From an uncultured Clostridia bacterium (GTDB lineage: Bacteria; Bacillota; Clostridia; Saccharofermentanales; Saccharofermentanaceae), in NCBI GenBank assembly GCA_946405115.1, contig CAMJGB010000035.1:1-12207 (forward strand): DNA of 12,207 nucleotides. Reading direction: 5' to 3'. Both the position numbers and the translations under genes were made by a program. Positions 1 to 7,429 of this stretch are shown here, one piece after another. Position 1 is the first letter of the stretch, and each line of letters opens with the position of its first letter. The notes below the pieces were generated by a model, which did not search any database, had not been told where the DNA came from, and saw only the letters and a program-made list of their open reading frames with translations.

Positions 1-414
1 GCAGATAGATACCTTCTGCTGCATACCCTTGGACAATTCCTTACCCATCTTCTTTCTCTTATCAGCAAGCTCGAATCTCTCGAGGAGCTTCTCCTTGATG
101 GAAGGATCTTCCACCTTGTATGCACGTCTGATGAATTCAAGGTGCTCATCAACTGTGAGCGTATCGTAGAGGGCGGGAATCTCAGGGATATAACCTAACT
201 TTCTCTTAGCCTCGAGGGAACGTGTATCAAATCCGTCAATCTCGATTGTTCCCTGATACTTAAGAAGTCCAGCGATTGACTTAATGATCGTTGACTTACC
301 TGCACCGTTAGGTCCAAGCAAGATTCCTACTTCACCGTCATTGATAGTAAATGAAAGGTTGTCATTAGCTACGAACTTCTTGTACTTCTTTGTGACTCCA
401 TTAACTGTAAGCAT
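1..414 (-). CDS. ABC transporter ATP-binding protein (N-terminal 138 residues, cut by window edge)
   Basis: This is the nucleotide-binding subunit of an ABC transporter, which hydrolyses ATP on the cytoplasmic face to power a membrane permease. The visible part opens MLTVNGVTKKYKKF. It holds a Walker A motif (GPNGAGKST, residues 34-42), a Q-loop region reading GYIPE with Glu where Gln is usual (common in ABC-2-type ATPases), and an LSKGMQQKV signature (127-135), where the window ends. Walker B and the H-loop lie outside. The ATG at 414-412 has a clear Shine-Dalgarno (GGAGGG, complement of 421-426) 6 nt upstream, so the start is firm. It lies 108 nt downstream of the XRE regulator. It may power the ABC_export permease encoded upstream (1344-2954) or an unseen permease beyond the edge; which one is inference. 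The substrate is unknown. Confidence 0.93.
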   Translation of the reverse strand, partial: MLTVNGVTKKYKKFVANDNLSFTINDGEVGILLGPNGAGKSTIIKSIAGLLKYQGTIEIDGFDTRSLEAKRKLGYIPEIPALYDTLTVDEHLEFIRRAYKVEDPSIKEKLLERFELADKRKKMGKELSKGMQQKVSIC

Positions 415-522
415 AATATGCCCTCCTTAATTTCCAAAAGCATTTTAACAATCAGGCTTAAATAAAGGCACAAAGAAAGATTAAGAATTCTTAAAGATTC
501 ATTTCTATACTGAATAACTGTA
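415..522. other. Intergenic gap with 14-bp perfect palindrome
   Basis: The gap between the XRE regulator and the ABC ATPase is AT-rich and holds the perfect palindrome TTAAGAATTCTTAA at 481-494. A TAAAAT -10-like hexamer lies on the minus strand (complement of 442-447), but its nearest -35 candidate (TTGTGC) is 20 bp away, so the promoter assignment is weak. No intrinsic terminator is visible. The palindrome may be an operator or an AT-rich coincidence. Confidence 0.3.
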
Positions 523-1167
523 TTACGGATGAATCATGTAAAGTGCTCCAGCGTGCAGCGATACTTCTGCGAGGGCTATTATCGCAAGCAAAATCGCGAC
601 CAACACACCGATCTTCACCAGAAAACCTGCTTTCTGGCTATTAGCAAACTGCCTGTGCTTTCCGGTCGTAAATACAATGCCAATTACAGAAAGAGCCATA
701 GTAATGTACGCCATTATGGATGCAGGGCCGATAAGTCCTGAGAGAATTTGCACCGTAATGAAGCGCGAGTCATAAATGCCATTCGCCCTTATAAGCATCA
801 ACGCAGAGACTAACTCCATTATCACGAGAAACACGGATACTATAAGGAGTGATACACTCGTTGTCTTTACCCATTTTTTAATACTCTCTGTCTGCATGTT
901 AGAATAGTCGGCCATCTTTACCGCAACATCTTTTATTTCGCTGTTCATGTTTATGTCTTTCCTTTCACCATCGATAATGTCGCGTACATCCACATCGTAC
1001 ATTTCTGCAATATCAACAATAAGAGATATATCCGGCATATATGCCCCTGTCTCCCACCTTGATATAGTTCTTCCCGATACTCCGAGTTTACCTGCGACCT
1101 GTTCCTGCGTCAGATTCTTTTCTTTACGCAATTCTTTTAAGAAGCTTCCTATTTTCTTCTGGTCCAT
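523..1167 (-). CDS. Membrane-anchored XRE-family transcriptional regulator
   Basis: A 214-residue DNA-binding protein, probably a repressor. Residues 6-60 form a Cro/C1-type helix-turn-helix, with the typical LTQEQVAGKLGVSGRTISRW core (19-38) followed by ETGAYMPD. The C-terminal half is hydrophobic, with about three membrane segments (roughly 103-126, 137-166 and 182-210), so the HTH is tethered to the membrane. I chose the ATG at 1167-1165 because AAAGGAGG (SD core complement of 1173-1178) lies just upstream and the HTH starts at once. A longer frame to 1272 exists, but its 35 extra codons run across the operator-like palindrome and have no domain. The gene lies between an ABC exporter permease and an ABC ATPase, which suggests control of nearby transport genes or itself; this is inference. 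The inducing signal could be membrane stress or a compound that perturbs the membrane. Confidence 0.88.
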   Translation of the reverse strand: MDQKKIGSFLKELRKEKNLTQEQVAGKLGVSGRTISRWETGAYMPDISLIVDIAEMYDVDVRDIIDGERKDINMNSEIKDVAVKMADYSNMQTESIKKWVKTTSVSLLIVSVFLVIMELVSALMLIRANGIYDSRFITVQILSGLIGPASIMAYITMALSVIGIVFTTGKHRQFANSQKAGFLVKIGVLVAILLAIIALAEVSLHAGALYMIHP

Positions 1168-1172
1168 TCGCT

Positions 1173-1178
1173 TCCTCC
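1173..1178 (-). promoter_or_regulatory. Shine-Dalgarno deciding the XRE regulator start
   Basis: Read on the minus strand, AAAGGAGG precedes the ATG at 1167 with normal spacing. The upstream in-frame ATG at 1272 has no comparable site. This supports the 214-residue form. Confidence 0.8.
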
Positions 1179-1216
1179 TTTCTTGCAAAAAATCTAATGC
1201 AAAAGCCGTGATAAAA

Positions 1217-1277
1217 ACACGACATAAACAGCGAATTCCCGAATACGACAAAATTGTCGTGTCCGGGAACAATTATA
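1217..1277 (-). promoter_or_regulatory. Probable promoter/operator of the XRE regulator gene (30-bp palindrome)
   Basis: A 30-bp imperfect inverted repeat spans 1238-1267. Its arms contain ACGACAA and TTGTCGT, flanked by CCCG and CGGG, and 13 of the 15 positions per arm can pair on the minus strand (counting one G-U). A further half-site-like ACACGACA is at 1217-1224. On the minus strand a consensus TATAAT (complement of 1272-1277) lies immediately upstream, predicting a transcription start near 1265, inside the palindrome. No good -35 is visible at 16-18 bp. The geometry suits autorepression by the HTH protein encoded just downstream. A terminator reading is less likely because no T-run follows the hairpin. 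Confidence 0.6.
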
Positions 1278-1343
1278 ACTTTAATTTATTGGAACCCCTA
1301 TTTACTGTTTGACGGCATACCTGATAATTAAATTATAGATACA

Positions 1344-2954
1344 TCATTCCTTACTGAATATTCGCCATGAGACTAATATAAGCAACGCCCATATGATACC
1401 GTATGTTAATGCTAGAATACCGATAAGTACAGTAAGAACTGCATTGATGTTATCGGCAAATGACGCAGTCACCATGCCCGTTATTACTTCCGACGGAATC
1501 ATGCCGAGGAACAGCAGCGCGAGCATCATGACATAACGCACGAACATCATCGAGAACTTACCGAACTGGCGAAGAAGTCTTACACAGATGATGCCGACAG
1601 TCTGCGACAGAAGGTCGAATGCCGTCATAAGTAAAGTAAACGTTATCATGGGCAGAATACCGAACTCATTCCATGCGACGAGCTTTATCATGAGCGTGCA
1701 CAGCACCGCATCGAAAAGCATCTCGGGTACATCAGCAAGAATACACATCGCAAGCTTGCGTGAAGCCTTCTCGGGGATGATAAAGAAGTACGGCCTTCCG
1801 AGTTCCATTACGGTCTTGCCTCCGCCGAATACGATTGAGTTAAGAACCATCATGGTAGTCATGCCGATGACGATTACCAATACATCGAGTTCCTCGGAGA
1901 TAATGCTGTCTGCGATAACAAGAACTATAAGTGCGAATATCCTGTAGATCATCGCGACTTTGTTTATGAAGAACAGCTTGGAAGTTCTTAAGTTCTCGAA
2001 CAGGTGCATGTGGAAAAATGCAGTTGATCCCCAGCCGCGCTTGTATACTTCCTTTCCTACTTTCGCAGTTCTTGCGATTCCGGTATTAACTGCCTCTACC
2101 CCGGCCTTACTTGCTTCAACGATCTCAAGTATCCTGCCGGTGCTTAAGGCAGCCGTCTCGTAGAAGTCGAACTTTCCCTTAAGGTAAAGAACCGCGACCA
2201 GGATTACTATGCATGCATAAAGAGCGAACACAATCGGAAAGTATGAGTAAACGCCTCTTAAGATTCCCTTGTAGATAAGCCCCACCCATCCTGCTATAGG
2301 GAAAGCATCGGACCAGATGGAATTGCCCGAAGTTCTCATGATGATGAGAAGGCTCTCCTCGCGAAGCACGGCAAACGAACCATAGCTTGCGATCATGTCG
2401 CTTATCACAACATAGAACAGGATGAAGTGCATCACGAACAGAAGCACTACTGCAACTACCTTAACCCCGACATTGTCCATGAACCGTGCACTGATGAATG
2501 AGGTAATAAGGAACGTCAGCGACATTATGAAGAAAGCTTCGGTGACAAATGCAACGCAGTCCCTCGTGGTAAACCCTATCCACCAGCTTAGTATCGGTGA
2601 GTTAACGCACATGAGCCATAAGAATACGAGCAGACTTCCGATGCCGTACGGGAACGATACGATGAGATTAAAGACTCTCGTAAACGGGGCCGCGAACTGA
2701 AACGTCATGTCCGCAGGATGGTACCCGAGGACACCGCTTCTAAAGCCCGTTACAAATGCGTAGTCGAAGCAGATTATAAGAAGAATGGACATGATGCCCA
2801 GTACCGTCTCATTGTCTCTCGGAACTATATGGATCTGAATCTTATCTAAGTATGCGACCGTAAAAATCGCACTTAAAATGCCGACAACAGCAACGATGTC
2901 GGCAATAGGTTTACGTTTTATTGTTATAAGCAGTCTGTAAAAGTAAGCGCTCAC
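1344..2954 (-). CDS. Putative ABC exporter permease (ABC_export-like), 536 aa
   Basis: A large polytopic membrane protein with long hydrophobic stretches throughout and a central hydrophilic loop (around residues 255-320), followed by FFHMHLFENLRTSKLFF. Length and layout fit the putative ABC exporter permease family (Pfam ABC_export). I recognise this by overall pattern, not by a catalytic motif. It would form the membrane path of an ABC transporter, with the ATPase from another gene, perhaps the one at 1-414. The start is GTG (2954-2952), and its TG plus the next A form the TGA stop of nfnB (a GTGA overlap). No clear Shine-Dalgarno precedes it, which suggests translation coupled to nfnB. No alternative ATG lies near the amino end. 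The substrate is unknown, and the operon link to Nfn is unusual. Confidence 0.75.
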   Translation of the reverse strand: MSAYFYRLLITIKRKPIADIVAVVGILSAIFTVAYLDKIQIHIVPRDNETVLGIMSILLIICFDYAFVTGFRSGVLGYHPADMTFQFAAPFTRVFNLIVSFPYGIGSLLVFLWLMCVNSPILSWWIGFTTRDCVAFVTEAFFIMSLTFLITSFISARFMDNVGVKVVAVVLLFVMHFILFYVVISDMIASYGSFAVLREESLLIIMRTSGNSIWSDAFPIAGWVGLIYKGILRGVYSYFPIVFALYACIVILVAVLYLKGKFDFYETAALSTGRILEIVEASKAGVEAVNTGIARTAKVGKEVYKRGWGSTAFFHMHLFENLRTSKLFFINKVAMIYRIFALIVLVIADSIISEELDVLVIVIGMTTMMVLNSIVFGGGKTVMELGRPYFFIIPEKASRKLAMCILADVPEMLFDAVLCTLMIKLVAWNEFGILPMITFTLLMTAFDLLSQTVGIICVRLLRQFGKFSMMFVRYVMMLALLFLGMIPSEVITGMVTASFADNINAVLTVLIGILALTYGIIWALLILVSWRIFSKE

Positions 2955-4342
2955 TTATTCTTAATGTATTCGTCGATACCCTTGGCTGCAGCCTTACCTG
3001 CACCCATGGCAAGAATAACAGTAGCAGCACCGGTAACAGCGTCACCGCCTGCGAAGACACCGTCCTTGGATGTCTTACCGAACTCCTCGTCTGCTACGAT
3101 GCACTTCCACTTGTTGGTCTCGAGACCTTCAGTTGTGGATGCGATGAGAGGGTTAGGTGAAGTACCGAGAGCCATGATGACTGCATCAGTCTCAAGTTCA
3201 AACTCGGAACCTTCGATAACTACAGGTCTTCTTCTGCCGGAAGCATCAGGCTCACCGAGCTCCATTCTTACGCACTTCATACCGCGAACGTTGTTGTCGT
3301 CATCTGTGAGGATCTCGACAGGGTTCGTGAGAAGCTCGAACTTGATGCCCTCTTCCTTGGCATGCTCAACTTCCTCTGCTCTTGCGGGAAGCTCTGCAGC
3401 AGATCTTCTGTAAACGATAGTAGTCTCAGCTCCAAGTCTCAAAGCTGTTCTTGCAGCATCCATTGCTACGTTACCGCCGCCTACTACTGCAACCTTGGAA
3501 GGCTTGAAGATAGGAGTATCTGAATCGTCTCTGAAGGCCTTCATCAAGTTGTTACGTGTAAGGTACTCGTTAGCTGAGAATACACCCTTGGCATTCTCGC
3601 CGGGAATCTTCATGAACATGGGAAGTCCTGCACCGGAACCAATGAATACAGCCTCGAATCCCTCATTCTCCATGAGCTCATCGATTGTTACGGACTTACC
3701 TACTACAACGTTAGTCTCGATCTTAACACCGAGGCTCTTAACGTTCTCAACTTCGGGAGCTACTACCTTCTCCTTAGGGAGACGGAACTCGGGGATACCG
3801 TAAGTAAGAACTCCGCCTGCTTCGTGAAGCGCCTCGAAAATAGTTACGTCGTAACCGAGCTTAGCAAGGTCGCCTGCACATGTAAGACCTGCAGGGCCTG
3901 AACCGATAACTGCGATCTTGTGTCCATTGGAAGGCTTGTCAGTCTTCATCTTCATGCCGAGTTCCTTAGCCTTGTCAGCTACGTATCTCTCAAGCTTACC
4001 GATAGAAACGGCATCACCCTTAATTCCTCTGATGCACTGAGCCTCACACTGAGTCTCCTGAGGACATACACGTCCGCATACAGCAGGAAGTGAAGATGAT
4101 TCAGTTAAGATCTCATATGACTTCTGAAGATCTCCGTCCTTCAAAGCTGTTACGAAGCCGGGAATGTTGATGGATACAGGACATCCGTTAACGCATCTGG
4201 GGTTCTTGCAGTTAAGGCATCTTGCTGCCTCCAAAGCTGCTTCTTCATCTGTATAGCCAAGGCAGACCTCTTCAAAGTTAGTTGCTCTGACCTTAGGGTC
4301 CTGCTCGCTTATAGGTACTCTGTCAAATCCGGGTGCGCCCAT
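2951..4342 (-). CDS. nfnB: NADH-dependent reduced ferredoxin:NADP+ oxidoreductase, large subunit NfnB (GltD-like)
   Basis: Large subunit of the cytoplasmic electron-bifurcating Nfn complex, which couples ferredoxin, NADH and NADP(H). The 463 residues match the family length. The N-terminal iron-sulfur domain has Cys42, 45, 50 and 54 (CLNCKNPRCVNGC) and Cys89, 93, 99 and 103. An FAD-binding GSGPAG lies at 147-152, an NADPH-binding GGGNVAMDAA near 288-297, and the C-terminal FAD motif AGGDAVTGAATVILAMGAG around 431-449. By sequence alone it could be called glutamate synthase small subunit or SudB, but no large GltB-type subunit is nearby and nfnA lies directly upstream, which favours Nfn. The ATG overlaps the nfnA TAA by one base (TAATG), with GGAGGTG upstream. 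Its stop overlaps the GTG start of the exporter permease. Confidence 0.93.
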   Translation of the reverse strand: MGAPGFDRVPISEQDPKVRATNFEEVCLGYTDEEAALEAARCLNCKNPRCVNGCPVSINIPGFVTALKDGDLQKSYEILTESSSLPAVCGRVCPQETQCEAQCIRGIKGDAVSIGKLERYVADKAKELGMKMKTDKPSNGHKIAVIGSGPAGLTCAGDLAKLGYDVTIFEALHEAGGVLTYGIPEFRLPKEKVVAPEVENVKSLGVKIETNVVVGKSVTIDELMENEGFEAVFIGSGAGLPMFMKIPGENAKGVFSANEYLTRNNLMKAFRDDSDTPIFKPSKVAVVGGGNVAMDAARTALRLGAETTIVYRRSAAELPARAEEVEHAKEEGIKFELLTNPVEILTDDDNNVRGMKCVRMELGEPDASGRRRPVVIEGSEFELETDAVIMALGTSPNPLIASTTEGLETNKWKCIVADEEFGKTSKDGVFAGGDAVTGAATVILAMGAGKAAAKGIDEYIKNK

Positions 4343-5229
4343 TACTTGTCACCTCCGCAATTACCGCATCCGCCGTGATGCGTTTTTCCTTCCTGAAGTG
4401 CAAGAAGAGCTTCGCCCTCCTGCGTCTTATAAAGTCTCATTCTGCCCATAGCCTCATCGAAGTTAACGAGGTAACCGTCGAACTCAGGTCCGTCGATGCA
4501 GGCGAACTTTGTCTCGTCGCCGACTGTAAGTCTGCAAGCACCGCACATTCCTGTTCCGTCAACCATGATAGGGTTCATGGAAACGATTGTGGGGATATTG
4601 AACTTCTTTGTTGTGAGCACGCAGAACTTCATCATGATCATAGGTCCGATAGCGACACAAAGATCATACTGCTTGCCCTCAGCTACGAGGTCTTCGATAA
4701 CCTTCGTAACCATACCGGAACGGCCATAAGAACCGTCATCTGTTGTGATATAGAGATTGCCTGCTACCTTGCTCATCTCCTCCTCGAGGATAACGAGATC
4801 CTTGGTCTTGGCACCGACGATAACGTCAGCAGCGATGCCGTGCTCATGGAGCCACTTAACCTGAGGATATACGGGTGCAGTTCCGAGGCCGCCTGCAACG
4901 AAGAGGATCTTCTTGTTCTTAACAGTCTCGAAGTCGTCAGTGATCAGCTCTGAAGGCTTGCCCAAAGGCCCTGCAAAATCATGGAAACTGTCACCTTCGT
5001 TAAGTTCCATCATTCTCTTAGTGGAAGCGCCGATCGTCTGAACAACGATGGTAATAGTACCGGCTTCACGGTCGTAGTCACAAATTGTAAGAGGGATTCT
5101 CTCTCCCATCTCATCGATTCTAACAATGATGAACTGTCCCGGCTGGCAATACTGCGCAACACGAGGAGCCTCGACATCCATAAGGAAGATCGAGGGACAC
5201 AGCACCTGCTTCTTCTTTATAAGGTACAT
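4342..5229 (-). CDS. nfnA: NADH-dependent reduced ferredoxin:NADP+ oxidoreductase, small subunit NfnA
   Basis: FAD/NAD(H)-binding, [2Fe-2S] subunit of Nfn, related to the PyrK electron-transfer subunit of dihydroorotate dehydrogenase and to SudA. An N-terminal flavin-binding barrel (1-100) includes PGQFIIVR and RIPLTICDYD. A nucleotide-binding domain follows, with VAGGLGTAPVYP (111-122). The cluster region VDGTGMCGACRLTVG has Cys229 and Cys232, then Cys244 in FACIDGPEF. Asp224 stands where PyrK has a first Cys, matching the Asp ligand reported for Nfn small subunits. The carboxyl end carries an extra HHGGCGNCGG tail (284-293) that I cannot assign. Shine-Dalgarno CAGGAGG lies about 11 nt before the ATG. 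A promoter-like region is immediately upstream, so nfnAB plus the exporter permease probably form one transcript. Confidence 0.93.
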   Translation of the reverse strand: MYLIKKKQVLCPSIFLMDVEAPRVAQYCQPGQFIIVRIDEMGERIPLTICDYDREAGTITIVVQTIGASTKRMMELNEGDSFHDFAGPLGKPSELITDDFETVKNKKILFVAGGLGTAPVYPQVKWLHEHGIAADVIVGAKTKDLVILEEEMSKVAGNLYITTDDGSYGRSGMVTKVIEDLVAEGKQYDLCVAIGPMIMMKFCVLTTKKFNIPTIVSMNPIMVDGTGMCGACRLTVGDETKFACIDGPEFDGYLVNFDEAMGRMRLYKTQEGEALLALQEGKTHHGGCGNCGGDK

Positions 5230-5269
5230 AAGTGATGGAACCTCCTGCTCAAAGGCATAAACTTCTTGA

Positions 5270-5299
5270 ATTTTAACACTTATTGTTAAGTGAGTTCAA
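5270..5299 (-). promoter_or_regulatory. Probable sigma-A-type promoter of nfnAB
   Basis: On the minus strand a TTGAAC -35 (complement of 5294-5299) and a TAAAAT -10 (complement of 5270-5275) are separated by 18 bp. The predicted start near 5263 gives a leader of about 35 nt carrying the nfnA Shine-Dalgarno. The spacer and -10 contain the inverted repeat annotated separately. Confidence 0.5.
5273..5292. promoter_or_regulatory. Inverted repeats inside the nfnAB promoter (candidate operator)
   Basis: TTAACA-CTTAT-TGTTAA (5273-5289) is a perfect 6-bp inverted repeat with a 5-nt centre. Overlapping it is CACTTA-TTGT-TAAGTG (5277-5292), another perfect 6-bp repeat. Both sit between and across the -35 and -10 of the nfnAB promoter, where a repressor would block transcription. 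The half-sites resemble those of the redox sensor Rex but are in the opposite order to the usual TTGTTAA...TTAACAA layout, so the regulator is unassigned. Confidence 0.4.
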
Positions 5300-5306
5300 T
5301 TACTTA

Positions 5307-6344
5307 TTAGAAGAAAAACGGAGGGAACAGCATCGACAGGGTCTTAAGAATGGGACTATATACCGATACGTTAATGATCACTCCGCCGAACAGGAATGAC
5401 AGGATGAGGTATGTGGGCAGGACAGCAGCAAACATGCTGCTCTTCTTAGCCTGTCCGGGAAGCGCCGCCACGATGGAAGCAACTATGAATGCAACGAAGA
5501 TTACCGCAAGCGAATAGATGAGTACATGAATGAACGAGAAGTCCAGACCTGCAATTAAGAAGCTTACGATTGATATGAGCATGACGGGGATTACGTGTAC
5601 CGCAGGAAGAATGAGACCCATGAAGAATCTTCCTCCCCTGCTCATGCGGATATAAAGCTTGTTGTCACAGTCGTTAAGATAAGACAGTGCTCCGATGAGA
5701 GCTGCCATCCAAAGGAAGAATCCCGCGAACTTATAAACCGGGATCGGTATCTTCTCAACGTTTGTGATCTCGTTATAATCAGTGGACAGACTCTCAAGTC
5801 TGTAGATGGTATTGCCCTCGATATAGGTATCGAATATTCTTCTCGCAGCATCGGCATAACCAGCGGGGAATTCCACGTCAGAGTTATCGATCGTATTAGT
5901 CATTACATGAACTGCGAAGTAAGGGAACAGCTTCATGAATACTTCCTCGGAAGACATCAAAGGCAGTGTGGAAGAAGGCGTCGTGATAACCGTAATGTCA
6001 GGCATTCTTCTCATGTTGCCGCTGTTCTCCATAAGACCTTCAGGAAGGATGAATCCCGTGTTGCACTTACCTGCAGCGATATCGGAATACATCTCGGTCT
6101 CGCTTCCTACCTCGTAGAACTCGAATACCGAACCCATTTCACAAATGTCTTCAACAGCCTGTGCCGTATCCTCGGAATCATCGAGGTTTAAGATGGCAAC
6201 GGGTATGTAAGCCGAAGACTCATTCGCAGGCATAAACACCATAACAAGAGCAAGCGCGATAAGAATCACAGCCATGCCGTAGATGTACGGGTTCATGAAA
6301 CTTCTTTTCATTGAGAGGCGCAGACGGTTAAAGAAAATCTTCAT
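5307..6344 (-). CDS. ABC-2-type transporter permease (second permease of the GH25-ABC operon)
   Basis: Membrane subunit of an ABC-2 transporter, about 345 residues. One N-terminal membrane helix (about 22-38) is followed by a large outward domain (about 40-200) and about five helices from 204 to the end. This is the ABC2_membrane_3-like layout also seen in YhgE/Pip-type and drug-export permeases. It lies last in the operon after another permease of the same plan, so the two probably pair over the ATPase encoded at 7422-8051. The TGA stop of the preceding permease overlaps the ATG by one base (TGATG), and a GGAGG lies 10 nt upstream. A TTG one codon earlier (to 6347) is an equally possible start, 7 nt from the same GGAGG. 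It ends abruptly in PPFFF shortly after the last hydrophobic stretch. The substrate is unknown. Confidence 0.82.
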   Translation of the reverse strand: MKIFFNRLRLSMKRSFMNPYIYGMAVILIALALVMVFMPANESSAYIPVAILNLDDSEDTAQAVEDICEMGSVFEFYEVGSETEMYSDIAAGKCNTGFILPEGLMENSGNMRRMPDITVITTPSSTLPLMSSEEVFMKLFPYFAVHVMTNTIDNSDVEFPAGYADAARRIFDTYIEGNTIYRLESLSTDYNEITNVEKIPIPVYKFAGFFLWMAALIGALSYLNDCDNKLYIRMSRGGRFFMGLILPAVHVIPVMLISIVSFLIAGLDFSFIHVLIYSLAVIFVAFIVASIVAALPGQAKKSSMFAAVLPTYLILSFLFGGVIINVSVYSPILKTLSMLFPPFFF

Positions 6345-7429
6345 CAAAACATGGCCTCCATAGTAAAGTCGATAAGGTAGCGAAGCGGATTATATACCGC
6401 TCCCTCCTGCAGGAACTTAGGCAGGAACTCCAAAGGAAGAAGTCCGCCTGCCATATAGATAAGCACGGTAAACACAGCAAAAGAAATGTATGCCGCTGAT
6501 ACAGGCGACTTAAAGATATAGCTGATGCCTGTAACGATAAGTGCGATTATGACAATGATCGGAACAATGTAAACAAGGGACATTGCATCGATACCGATCT
6601 TGGTAAAGAACAAAAGTCCCAATGCGATGATCGCATAAGCTATGTACATCATGAAAGCAACGCTGAAGCCTTCGGTTAAGAACATTCTCCAGGGCGCTAT
6701 GCCGGACAGCTTTCCCCTTGCGATGAACGCAGGGTTCGATCCTTTGCAAAAGTATGCGAATACGAATACTGAAAGATGGAAAACATAGACCAACGCAGAA
6801 GCTGCGATCTTCTGTGTAAGAGTGAACTCAGAGATATCGTCGATCGTCTCGTAAGTAAACACATTCATTCGATCGAGCGCATAGCCTAATTCATCAACTC
6901 TTATCGTATCTGCAAGAGTTGCAGTATCACTGCTGTCGATATCGTATTCGTAGCAGATCGTGTATGCGGCCTGAGTTGCAGCCTGCCCTACTCCGAGGTC
7001 ATTGGCAAGAACGAGCATAACGTCATTAACGACATGCTCATCGAATGTATCTGCCGACTTAAATACGAGTTCAACCTCAGGGTTCTCACCGGAGAAGATT
7101 CCGGATGCGAAGTTCGAAGGGATAATGAGGCCGCAGCTTACGTCACCTCCGTCAACGGCATCTCTGACATCTTCCTCAGAGTCAAACTCAATGAAGCTTA
7201 CCGTATCCTCGATACTGCTCATGTTAGAAATGACACCGAAGCCGGCAGCATTAAGAGTCGAATCATTAGGAAGATAATAAGCAACCTTTACGGCAGAGAA
7301 TGTTCCGTCCTTAAAGAGGACATTCTCACCGAAGAATGCGATTGCCATTGCAGTTAATCCCAATGCGAGGAAATACGCAGTTACGTAAGGGAGAAACGCC
7401 AGTATCCTTTTGAACGCTACTTTAATCAT
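6344..7429 (-). CDS. ABC-2-type transporter permease (first permease of the GH25-ABC operon)
   Basis: A 361-residue ABC-2 permease. One helix near residues 8-32 leads into a long hydrophilic outward domain (about 35-205), followed by five or six hydrophobic segments ending MAGGLLPLEFLPKFLQ, then NPLRYLIDF near the carboxyl end, a common ABC-2 terminal pattern. Like its neighbour it has the single helix, outward domain and helical bundle plan, so the pair would form a heterodimeric channel. Its ATG overlaps the last 8 nt of the ATPase gene (ATGATTAA), a sign of translational coupling. No independent promoter is visible. Export of a peptide, lipid or drug is plausible, but nothing in the sequence fixes the substrate. 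Confidence 0.83.
   Translation of the reverse strand: MIKVAFKRILAFLPYVTAYFLALGLTAMAIAFFGENVLFKDGTFSAVKVAYYLPNDSTLNAAGFGVISNMSSIEDTVSFIEFDSEEDVRDAVDGGDVSCGLIIPSNFASGIFSGENPEVELVFKSADTFDEHVVNDVMLVLANDLGVGQAATQAAYTICYEYDIDSSDTATLADTIRVDELGYALDRMNVFTYETIDDISEFTLTQKIAASALVYVFHLSVFVFAYFCKGSNPAFIARGKLSGIAPWRMFLTEGFSVAFMMYIAYAIIALGLLFFTKIGIDAMSLVYIVPIIVIIALIVTGISYIFKSPVSAAYISFAVFTVLIYMAGGLLPLEFLPKFLQEGAVYNPLRYLIDFTMEAMF

Noticed and set aside
1238..1267. Rho-independent terminator for the nfnAB-exporter transcript
   Set aside because: The hairpin could form, but it is followed by GGGAATTCGC-type sequence with no T-run, and a TATAAT lies just upstream; operator is the better reading.
2951..4342. Glutamate synthase small subunit (gltD) function
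   Set aside because: The sequence family is shared, but no glutamate synthase large subunit is nearby and the neighbour is nfnA, so Nfn is preferred.
4333..4953. Open frame of about 206 codons on the plus strand opposite nfnA
   Set aside because: It is wholly antisense to a well-conserved nfnA, with no domain and no ribosome site; it reflects codon bias of the real gene.
5273..5292. Canonical Rex binding site
   Set aside because: Rex half-sites face each other as TTGTTAA...TTAACAA. Here the order is reversed with a 5-nt centre, so only a general operator call is kept.
5595..6191. Open frame of about 198 codons on the plus strand opposite the ABC-2 permease
   Set aside because: Composition is rich in Arg, His and Ser with no recognisable domain, and it is antisense to a clear membrane protein gene in a compact operon.
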